Origin: Kribbella jiaozuonensis
GTDB lineage: Bacteria; Actinomycetota; Actinomycetes; Propionibacteriales; Kribbellaceae
Assembly (NCBI RefSeq): GCF_005233875.1
Contig: NZ_SZPZ01000001.1
Span: forward strand, 372,001-436,000
Length of the DNA: 64,000 nt
Direction: 5' to 3'
Shown: piece after piece, positions 52,616-62,111 of the stretch
Layout: each line of letters starts with the position of its first letter
Numbering within the stretch: position 1 is the stretch's first letter
The notes under the pieces: model-generated
Database searches by the model: none
Told to the model about the DNA's origin: nothing
Seen by the model: only the letters and a program-made list of their open reading frames with translations
Program-made: the position numbers and the translations under genes

Positions 52616-52635
52616 CGCTCTCATCTCCTTGTCAT

Positions 52636-52690
52636 TTGGTCTGTGCACAACCCTGACAGCGAAGCGGTACTCCGATAAGGTCCAGTTGTG
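52636..52690. promoter_or_regulatory. Candidate operator between FAD oxidase and MocR genes
   Basis: The TGTGCACA palindrome (52642-52649) lies within GGTCTGTGCACAACC, and GGTCCAGTTGTG follows at about 52679-52690, giving two GGTC-containing sites near a 75-bp divergent region. MocR regulators bind two repeats near their own promoter, so this is a fitting location, but evidence is only positional. Confidence 0.35.
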
Positions 52691-54099
52691 TGAGCCGAAT
52701 GAGGACCAGTTCCGGTTCCGGTGAGCTCCTGGTCGAGCTGCAGCGGGACAGCGGCGTACCGCTGCATCAGCAGTTGGAGAGCGGGATCCGGACGCGGATC
52801 CGGGCCGGTCTGCTGCGGCCCGACACGGTGATGCCGTCCACGCGCGCGCTCGCACAGGATCTGGGACTGTCCCGTGGCGTGGTCGTCGAGGCGTACCAGC
52901 AACTGGTCGCAGAGGGCTATCTCGTCAGCCGGGGCGGCGGGTACACGCAGGTCGCGGACATTGCCGTGGTCGAACCGACGGCCGCGCTCCGATCCGCGAG
53001 CGGCCCGCCGCGGATCGACTTCCGCTACAGCCGGCCGGACGTCTCCCAGTTCCCCCGCGCCGCGTGGCTCCGGTCGATACGGCGCGTGCTGAACGAGACG
53101 CCGTACCGCAGCCTCGCCTACATCGACGGTCGCGGCACCATCGAGCTGCGTACGTCGCTCGCCGACTACCTCAACCGAGTCCGCGGTACGGCGGCCCGCC
53201 CCGAGAACATGCTGATCTGCAACGGGTTTGCCCAGGGCTCGCGGCTGCTGCTGCAGGTGCTGGCCGCGCAGGGGTACAAGCGGCTGGCCGTCGAGGATCC
53301 GTCCGACAACGAGCTTCGCGAGGTCGCCTCGGCCGCCGGGCTCGAGGCGGTCGGCGTACCGGTGCTCGAATCGGGCGTCGATGTCGACGTGCTCGAGCGG
53401 TCCGGGGCGGACGTGGTGCTCGTGACGGCAGCCCATCAGTTCCCGACCGGCGCGGTCACCTCGGCGGAGACGCGGGCGGCGCTGGTCGCGTGGGCCGAGC
53501 GGCGCGACGGGCTGGTGATCGAGGACGACTACGACGCGGAGTACCGCTACGACCGCGAGCCGATCGGTGCGATGCAGGGGCTCGCACCCGAGCGCGTCGC
53601 GTACGCCGGGACAGCGAGCAAGACACTTGCGCCCGGGCTGCGGCTGGGGTGGCTGATCCTGCCGGCCTGGCTGGTCGAGCCGATGGCGCGGGCGAAGCTG
53701 ATGGACGATCGCGGGTCGCCGGTCTTCGATCAGCTGGCGTTCGCGGACTTCGTGGCGCGGGGTGAGTTCGACCGGCATCTGCGGCGGATGCGGCCGCGGT
53801 ACCGGCTACTGCGGGACACGTTGGTGGAGGAGCTTTCCCAGCGGATCCCGGAGCTCGAGCCGGTCGGAGTGTCGGCCGGGCTGCATGTGATGACGTTCCT
53901 GCCGCCGGATCTCACCGAGGACGCGGTGCGTACGGCGGCGTTGGAACGCGGGCTCGGCGTGTACGGGCTGGCGCAGTACTGGGTGGCCGGATCAGGGCCG
54001 GCCGGGCTGGTCTTCGGGTACGGATCACTCACCCAGAAAGAAGTTGTCGAGGGCATCGAACTGCTCGCGGACGCGGTCGCGACGATCCGCGATCGATGA
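52690..54099 (+). CDS. MocR-type (GntR/aminotransferase) regulator
   Basis: A 469-aa PdxR/MocR-family regulator: N-terminal GntR winged helix (VPLHQQLESGIRTRIRAGLL, SRGVVVEAYQQLVAEGYLVS) joined to a class I aminotransferase-like domain (RYSRPDVSQFPRAAWLRSIR, FPTGAVTSAETRAALVAWAE, EDDYDAEYRYDREP and the PLP Lys in YAGTASKTLAPGLRLGW). Usually senses PLP or an amine. Divergent from the FAD oxidase. GTG start; the nearby upstream dyads may be its operator. Confidence 0.93.
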   Translation: MSRMRTSSGSGELLVELQRDSGVPLHQQLESGIRTRIRAGLLRPDTVMPSTRALAQDLGLSRGVVVEAYQQLVAEGYLVSRGGGYTQVADIAVVEPTAALRSASGPPRIDFRYSRPDVSQFPRAAWLRSIRRVLNETPYRSLAYIDGRGTIELRTSLADYLNRVRGTAARPENMLICNGFAQGSRLLLQVLAAQGYKRLAVEDPSDNELREVASAAGLEAVGVPVLESGVDVDVLERSGADVVLVTAAHQFPTGAVTSAETRAALVAWAERRDGLVIEDDYDAEYRYDREPIGAMQGLAPERVAYAGTASKTLAPGLRLGWLILPAWLVEPMARAKLMDDRGSPVFDQLAFADFVARGEFDRHLRRMRPRYRLLRDTLVEELSQRIPELEPVGVSAGLHVMTFLPPDLTEDAVRTAALERGLGVYGLAQYWVAGSGPAGLVFGYGSLTQKEVVEGIELLADAVATIRDR

Positions 54100-54151
54100 A
54101 TAATTATCCATTTCATTGCAATTCGATCCGAGCGGTTCTACTCTTGGTGGA

Positions 54152-54886
54152 GTGATCGCCGCAGCTCGCATCGACTCCTTGATGAACCAGGCGTGGCCCG
54201 CCGCGGACAGCACCGAACTCGACGGCTGGCTGGTCCGCCGCAACGCAGGTGTCACCCTGCGAGCCAACTCGGTGCTGCCCGCCAACGCACCTTTCGACGT
54301 CCAGAAAGCCTTGGATTACGTCGAAAGTCTGTATCTCGCGCATGACATCACGCCGTCGTTCCAGATCAGTCCGGCGGTGCAGCCGAGCGACCTGGACGTC
54401 CACCTCGAAGCCCGCGGGTACACGGTTCGCAACCCCACGCTGGTGCAGTGCGCGGCGCTCCCCGACGTACTCGCCAAGCTGCCCGTGGCGGCGGACGAGG
54501 TGAATATTTCCACGGCCCCGTCCGCCGCCTGGATGGACTGCTGGTGGGGCGTCGACGGTCGCGGCGGCGCGGCGAACCGCGACACTGCCGAGCAGATCCT
54601 TGCCCGGGGCAAGGCTCTCTACGCGAGCATCCCCGATGGTCAACAGGTGAAGGCGATCGGCCGGCTCGCGCTCGTCGACGACACCGCAGGTCTGTACTGC
54701 CTGGCCGTCGACGAACGCTTCCGGCGTCAAGGGCTCGCGTCCGCAGTCATCCGCGGTTTGTTGCAGGCGGCAACGGCCAAGTGGGTCTGGCTGAGCGTGC
54801 TCGAGGACAACACGCCCGCCCGCACCCTTTACGACAACCTCGGCTTCCGCACGGTCTCGCGGTACCACTACCGCGTCAAAGCGTGA
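54152..54886 (+). CDS. GNAT family N-acetyltransferase
   Basis: A 244-aa protein from GTG 54152; TTG 54116 would add 12 residues. The -10-like TACTCT at 54139-54144 lies 8 nt before the GTG, suggesting a leaderless mRNA. The first half (DSTELDGWLVRRNAGVTLRA ... AHDITPSFQISPAVQP) is a degenerate N-terminal GNAT half and the second half holds the acetyl-CoA motif FRRQGLASAVIRGLLQAATA and WLSVLEDNTPARTLYDNLGF. Two-domain GNAT enzymes of this type are common in actinobacteria. Substrate unknown. Confidence 0.85.
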   Translation: MIAAARIDSLMNQAWPAADSTELDGWLVRRNAGVTLRANSVLPANAPFDVQKALDYVESLYLAHDITPSFQISPAVQPSDLDVHLEARGYTVRNPTLVQCAALPDVLAKLPVAADEVNISTAPSAAWMDCWWGVDGRGGAANRDTAEQILARGKALYASIPDGQQVKAIGRLALVDDTAGLYCLAVDERFRRQGLASAVIRGLLQAATAKWVWLSVLEDNTPARTLYDNLGFRTVSRYHYRVKA

Positions 54887-55814
54887 CCTTCTGCAGGTGA
54901 TCGACGACGACGAACTCGGCGCCGGTCCGCTCCACCGACTGGCGGAGTGGGGCGAGATCGGTCCAGGGGATGCCGGGATCGTCGAGTGGCTTGTCGAAGT
55001 CGTCCCAGTGCGTCGCGATCACCTTGCGCACCGGCTTGATGGTCTGCATCAGGCGGTCGGTGATGCCGGGTTCGCCGCCGGGGGCCGCGAAGACCACGTC
55101 GACCTGCAGGTCGCGCAGGGCGTTCGGGTCGAAGTTCGCCGTACTCAGGCTGAGGATGCGCAGGCCGCCGATCGTGATCACGAACGCGAGCGTGCCGCCC
55201 TCGACCAGGTCCTCGATCACGCGCGGACGCGGCGGTACGTCGTACCGGTAGCCCGGGTAGGCGTACGTGTGCCGCTTGCCGCTGCAGGAATGCAGCGACG
55301 GGAACACCTCGATCGAGAAGCCGTCGAACGGCAGGTACTCACCGCCGCGGACCGGCGAGAGCAGGTCGTCCTGCGTCCGCATCGCGCGGAGCAGATTGGC
55401 GTGCGTCTCGGTGCACAGCACGGTCGCCTGCGTCTTCTTCGCGACGTACGGTACGTCGGCCATGTGGTCGTAGTGCGCGTGATGAACCAGGATCGCGTCG
55501 GCCGTGGTCAGGTGCTTGTCGATCACCTCGGGCTTGATCACGAGCTTGGTCTTCGGATCCGCACCCTCCGGCGTGAACGTCCCCGTCTTGAAGCGGGTCA
55601 GCCACGGATCCGTCAGTACGACGCTCTTGCCGCATTTGAGCTGCCACGCGTGCGTCCCGAACCAGGTCAGCTCGACCGGTTCGCGTTTCGGCTGCGCCGC
55701 CGGGGTCGTCACCGCTTCGCTCCGGCCTTCGAGCCCGACCACGCCGGCCGCCCCGACCGCCGCCGCTCCGACCGCGGCCGCGCCCGTCAACATGCCTCTC
55801 CGACTCACCTTCAC
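54876..55814 (-). CDS. Tat-exported MBL-fold metallo-hydrolase (UlaG-like)
   Basis: A 312-aa protein with a twin-arginine signal (MKVSRRGMLTGAAAVGAAAV) followed by a beta-lactamase-fold domain: VELTWFGTHAWQLKCGKSVV, VHHAHYDHMADVPYV (HxHxDH, first position variant) and FPSLHSCSGKRHTYAYPGYR, VIATHWDD. Family members hydrolyse phosphodiesters or lactones; the substrate is unknown. Export outside the cytoplasm is expected from the Tat signal. Convergent with the GNAT gene, overlap 11 bp. Confidence 0.85.
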   Translation of the reverse strand: MKVSRRGMLTGAAAVGAAAVGAAGVVGLEGRSEAVTTPAAQPKREPVELTWFGTHAWQLKCGKSVVLTDPWLTRFKTGTFTPEGADPKTKLVIKPEVIDKHLTTADAILVHHAHYDHMADVPYVAKKTQATVLCTETHANLLRAMRTQDDLLSPVRGGEYLPFDGFSIEVFPSLHSCSGKRHTYAYPGYRYDVPPRPRVIEDLVEGGTLAFVITIGGLRILSLSTANFDPNALRDLQVDVVFAAPGGEPGITDRLMQTIKPVRKVIATHWDDFDKPLDDPGIPWTDLAPLRQSVERTGAEFVVVDHLQKVTL

Positions 55815-55930
55815 GCTGTCTCCTCTCGTCGTGCTGGGGCTTCAGTCAAGGCCGGGCTGACACGAGCTGTCGAATATGCTCTTGAGCATGGGCCGATTGT
55901 CTGGAGATATCACCGCAGGTCAGTCACGTC

Positions 55931-56806
55931 ATGCTCACTGAAAGGCATCTGCAGATTTTCATCGCTCTCGCCGAGGAGCAGCACTTCGGCGACGCGGCCC
56001 GAGTCGTCGGAATCACCCAGCCGCCGCTGTCCCAGGGGTTGCGCCGCCTCGAGGCCCTCGTCGGCGCCAAGCTGTTCGAACGGGGTGCGGGCGGGGTCGA
56101 GCTCACGCCCGCCGGGGTCGCGCTGCTGCCGTACGCGCGCCGCGCGCTGACCTCGATCGAGGAGCTGCACCAGGCCGCGGTCTCCCGCGATCCCGAAGGA
56201 CCGGAGATCCGGCTGGGCCTGGCGCCCGAGGTCCCGCCCTCGGCCGGTGCCGCAGTCGCCGTCGCCTCCGGCGCGGTGATCCCGGGCAGCCGGGTCACAG
56301 TCGTCACCGCCTCGACGAGCTCGTTGATCAACCAGGTGAATACGGGCCGGCTGACCTTGGCCGCCGTACTGCATCCCGTCGTGCTGGACGGATTGGAAGC
56401 CGGCCCCGTCTCGCTGCTTCCGACCTGGGCGCTCGCGCCGGCCGGCGTGGTCGACGGAGAGGTCGTCGGGTTGCGGCAGCTCAAAGGCCTGCCGGTCGCC
56501 GTCCGGCCGCGCACCGAGGCACCGGCGGCCCGCGATCTGTTCCTGGACACGCTCGCCTTGCATCGACCCACCGGCGGGACCGTCGTCGTCACCGATGAGC
56601 GAGCAGGCTTGGCGATGGCTGCCGCGGGCCAGGCGATCGTGGTCACGGCAGATCCCGCGCTGACCGCGCCCGGCGTGACCCGCCATCGGCTCGCCGACGA
56701 TCCGCTGCCGTTGCGGCTCCGGCTCGTGTGGTCGAGGACGCGTACGCCGTTCCTCCGGCCGAACGACGTGATGGCACAACTGACCGAAGCGCTGGTGGCG
56801 TCGTGA
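55931..56806 (+). CDS. LysR family transcriptional regulator
   Basis: A 291-aa protein: N-terminal LysR winged helix (LTERHLQIFIALAEEQHFGD, AARVVGITQPPLSQGLRRLE) and a substrate-binding domain (EIRLGLAPEVPPSAGAAVAV ...). It overlaps the downstream class A beta-lactamase-like gene by 4 bp (GTGA), so the two are co-translated, an unusual layout for LysR, whose targets are normally divergent. Effector unknown. Confidence 0.93.
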   Translation: MLTERHLQIFIALAEEQHFGDAARVVGITQPPLSQGLRRLEALVGAKLFERGAGGVELTPAGVALLPYARRALTSIEELHQAAVSRDPEGPEIRLGLAPEVPPSAGAAVAVASGAVIPGSRVTVVTASTSSLINQVNTGRLTLAAVLHPVVLDGLEAGPVSLLPTWALAPAGVVDGEVVGLRQLKGLPVAVRPRTEAPAARDLFLDTLALHRPTGGTVVVTDERAGLAMAAAGQAIVVTADPALTAPGVTRHRLADDPLPLRLRLVWSRTRTPFLRPNDVMAQLTEALVAS

Positions 56807-57675
56807 ACGCCCGTATCCGCGCGGTCTTCGAGGACGCCGGCGTACGCGGCTGGTTGCATGCGGTCGCGCTGGACGAGCCCGAGTCGACGGTCGAGGTCGA
56901 CGCGGACGGGATCGTGCCGCTGGCCTCGGTGTACAAGCTGCCGCTGCTGGCCGGGTTCTGCCGGCTCGTGGATCTCGGCGAGATCGACCCGCGGGAGCAG
57001 CTCACGCTCGATCCCTCGACGAAGACGGGCGGACCGACCGGGTTGTCGACCTTCGCGGATCCGGTCACCGCGTCGCTGCGAGACCTGGCGCTGTCGATGA
57101 TGACGCTCTCCGACAACGCGTCGGCGGATGCGCTGCTGGACGTCGTCGGCCTGCGCCGGCTGGCCGAGCTGCTGGAGTCATTCGGCCTGCACCGGACCCG
57201 GGTACGCCGCGGTACCGCGGGCAACCTGCTCGACCTGCAACGGCGTACCAGGACGAACGATCCGGACGCGGCGCTCGCCGTACTCGCGGACAACGACCGA
57301 ACTGATCCGGCCGGGGTTTATGAGGCTGCGAACGCGTCGGCGAGCAGCGCCCGCGACCTGACGTTGTTGCTGCGGCGGCTGTGGGCGGGGGAGTTGTTGT
57401 CGCCGGAGCAGACCGAGTTCGTGAAGGTGACGATGCATCGGCAGGTGTTCCTGCATCGGCTGGCGTCCGGGTTCCCGCACGACGGCGTGCGTGTCGCGGG
57501 GAAGACCGGGACGTTCGGGGCGTTGCGGCACGAGGTCGGCGTGGTCACGCTGCCCGGTGGTACGGCGTACGCGATCGCGGTCTTCACGCTTGCCGCGCGC
57601 GGCGACATCCGCCAGCCACGCGTGGACGCCGCGATCGGCGAGGCCGCACGCGTGGCCGTCGACCTACTGCGTTAG
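56803..57675 (+). CDS. Class A beta-lactamase-like serine hydrolase, no signal peptide
   Basis: A 290-aa protein with the PBP/class A beta-lactamase active-site trio: PLASVYKLPLLAGFC (SxxK), MTLSDNASADALL (SDN) and RVAGKTGTFGALRH (KTG). The omega-loop Glu (ExxLN) needed for beta-lactam deacylation in true class A enzymes is not seen; the corresponding region reads RRGTAGNLLDLQRR. It also lacks a signal peptide, so it should stay in the cytoplasm. More likely an esterase or peptidase-type serine hydrolase than a resistance enzyme. Convergent with RidA, 4-bp overlap. Confidence 0.85.
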   Translation: MNARIRAVFEDAGVRGWLHAVALDEPESTVEVDADGIVPLASVYKLPLLAGFCRLVDLGEIDPREQLTLDPSTKTGGPTGLSTFADPVTASLRDLALSMMTLSDNASADALLDVVGLRRLAELLESFGLHRTRVRRGTAGNLLDLQRRTRTNDPDAALAVLADNDRTDPAGVYEAANASASSARDLTLLLRRLWAGELLSPEQTEFVKVTMHRQVFLHRLASGFPHDGVRVAGKTGTFGALRHEVGVVTLPGGTAYAIAVFTLAARGDIRQPRVDAAIGEAARVAVDLLR

Positions 57676-58058
57676 ACGATTGCGAAGGCCTCGATCTCGA
57701 GGAGGACGTCGGGGTGGAAGAGGGCTGCTACCTGGACGGCCGAGGCGGCCGGTTTGGTGCCGGGGATGTAGCGGTCGCGGACCGCGCGGATCGCCGGCAT
57801 GTTCGCCATGTCGGTGACGAAGATCGTCATCTTCGCGACGTGCTCGAAGGTCGCGCCGGCGGCCGCCAGGCAGTGCTCCAGGTTCGCGAACACCTGCTCG
57901 GCCTGGGCGCCCGGGTTTCCGACTCCGACGAGCTTCCCGTCCGGGGCCAGCGCGACCTGTCCGGAGATCGCCACCCACTGCCCGTGACCGGTCACGACGT
58001 GGCTGTAACCGTTGCCCGGGGCAACTCCTACTGCGCGCGGATACTCCAGGTTGCTCAT
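57672..58058 (-). CDS. RidA family protein (enamine/imine deaminase-like)
   Basis: A 128-aa protein: YSHVVTGHGQWVAISGQVAL, GAQAEQVFANLEHCLAAAGA, VAKMTIFVTDMANMPAIRAV and ASAVQVAALFHPDVLLEIEA. Most RidA proteins have an active-site Arg near residue 105 (R-x-x-x-x-V); here the segment reads TKPAASAVQV without it, so this is probably a non-deaminating Rid subfamily member. ATG at 58058. Divergent from the LacI-PmoA gene with a palindromic operator between. Confidence 0.88.
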   Translation of the reverse strand: MSNLEYPRAVGVAPGNGYSHVVTGHGQWVAISGQVALAPDGKLVGVGNPGAQAEQVFANLEHCLAAAGATFEHVAKMTIFVTDMANMPAIRAVRDRYIPGTKPAASAVQVAALFHPDVLLEIEAFAIV

Positions 58059-58086
58059 GCACCAGATATACCCCGGCAAGGGTTGA

Positions 58087-58098
58087 GAAACCGGTTTC
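58087..58098. promoter_or_regulatory. Perfect palindrome GAAACCGGTTTC, LacI-type operator
   Basis: This 12-bp perfect palindrome lies 20 bp upstream of the LacI-PmoA start and 29 bp upstream of the RidA start. LacI-family operators are typically AT-rimmed palindromes with a central CG, as here. Control of both divergent genes by the LacI-PmoA protein is the simplest reading. Confidence 0.6.
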
Positions 58099-58118
58099 CG
58101 TCGGGAGAGGATACGAGG

Positions 58119-60934
<2,816 letters not shown>

Positions 60935-60942
60935 CGCGCTTC

Positions 60943-61031
60943 CTCCCTACGCCGGAATTACCCGATTCAGGTTCGGCGGTCGGTGACGGCGTAGTCACCC
61001 TCTCAGCCCACTCCCGGCGAGCTCCCGCGGA
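60943..61031 (-). ncRNA. TPP (THI-box) riboswitch upstream of thiSG
   Basis: On the minus strand the core CTGAGAGGGTGAC (61006-60994) and ACCTGAATCGGGTAAT (60973-60958), then CGTAGGGA (60951-60944), are the conserved segments of the thiamin pyrophosphate aptamer in correct order. The SD sequence GGAGGA overlaps the 3' stem arm, so ligand binding would block translation initiation of thiS. Confidence 0.95.
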
Positions 61032-61103
61032 CGTTCTCGACTATAGCGCTCTCCCGCGCGAGGGCGGATATCGTGACCAAAAGCGCCCTGGGAGGGGGAG
61101 GCC

Positions 61104-62111
61104 TTGGCCAAGCGGGTCGGGATCTCGGACGTGGCTGCCCGGGCCGGCGTGAGTCCGACGACGGTCTCGCACGTGTTGTCGGGACGGCGGCATGTGTCGG
61201 AGGTGACGCGGGCGCGGGTGCGGTCGGTGATGGACGAGCTCGGTTGGGAGCCGAACCAGCTCGCGCGCAGCCTGCGGATGCAGCGGACGCTGACGATCGC
61301 GCTGATCGTGCCGGATATCACCAACCCGTTCTACCCGTCGGTCGCGCGCGGTCTGCTCGATGTGGTCAGCGAGCCCGGGTACCAGGTGCTGATCGGCAAC
61401 ACGGACGGCTCGCCGTCGGCCGAGAAGGATCTGGTCGCGCGGATGGTGACTCGCAGCGTCGACGCGATCGTGTTCGCCGGCTACTACAGCAAGTCGAGCG
61501 ATGTCGCGGCCGCGGTCGAGGCCGGGATCCCGGTGGCGCTGATGGGAGGGCGTCGGGCCTCGGCGGGTATCGACGTACTGACCTCGGACGATCTCGCGGC
61601 GGGGGAGATCGCGACGCGGTACCTGATCGGTCGCGGCTATCACCGGATCGCGTTCATCACCGGTGCTTCGGGGGACGGGCCGCCTGCCGATCGGGTGAAG
61701 GGTTATCGGCGTGCGCTGACCTCGGCCGGGTTGCGGTTCAACAGTCAGCTGATCGTCCGAGAAGAGTTCTCGCGCGCCGGCGGTGCGGCGGGTATGGAGA
61801 AGCTGCTCGAGCTGCACAAACCGCCTCGGGCGGTGCTGTGCACGAACGACATGGTCGCTATCGGCGCGCTGGATGTCGCGCGGGCTCGCGGCCTTCGCGT
61901 ACCCGATGACCTTGCGGTGATGGGTTTCGACGACATCGAGGCGGCGGCGCTCATCTCGCCGTCGTTGACGACGATCGCGGGGGATCCGCGCGAGCAGGGT
62001 CGCGCGGTGGGACGGGTCCTGCTGGGCAGGCTGGCGGAGACGGCCACCACCGCCAGCCTGCCGCAGCGCATTCTGTTCGCGCCTTCCGTCGTACCGCGGG
62101 AGTCCGCTTAG
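61104..62111 (+). CDS. LacI family transcriptional regulator
   Basis: A 335-aa protein from TTG 61104, preceded by GGGAGGGGGAGG. HTH: VGISDVAARAGVSPTTVSHV, then the PBP-like effector domain (ALIVPDITNPFYPSVARGLL ... VGFDDIEAAALISPSLTTIA). Convergent with the glycoside hydrolase at 62108 (4-bp overlap) and divergent from the thiSG leader. A sugar-responsive repressor; its likely target, on position alone, is not clear. Confidence 0.92.
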   Translation: MAKRVGISDVAARAGVSPTTVSHVLSGRRHVSEVTRARVRSVMDELGWEPNQLARSLRMQRTLTIALIVPDITNPFYPSVARGLLDVVSEPGYQVLIGNTDGSPSAEKDLVARMVTRSVDAIVFAGYYSKSSDVAAAVEAGIPVALMGGRRASAGIDVLTSDDLAAGEIATRYLIGRGYHRIAFITGASGDGPPADRVKGYRRALTSAGLRFNSQLIVREEFSRAGGAAGMEKLLELHKPPRAVLCTNDMVAIGALDVARARGLRVPDDLAVMGFDDIEAAALISPSLTTIAGDPREQGRAVGRVLLGRLAETATTASLPQRILFAPSVVPRESA

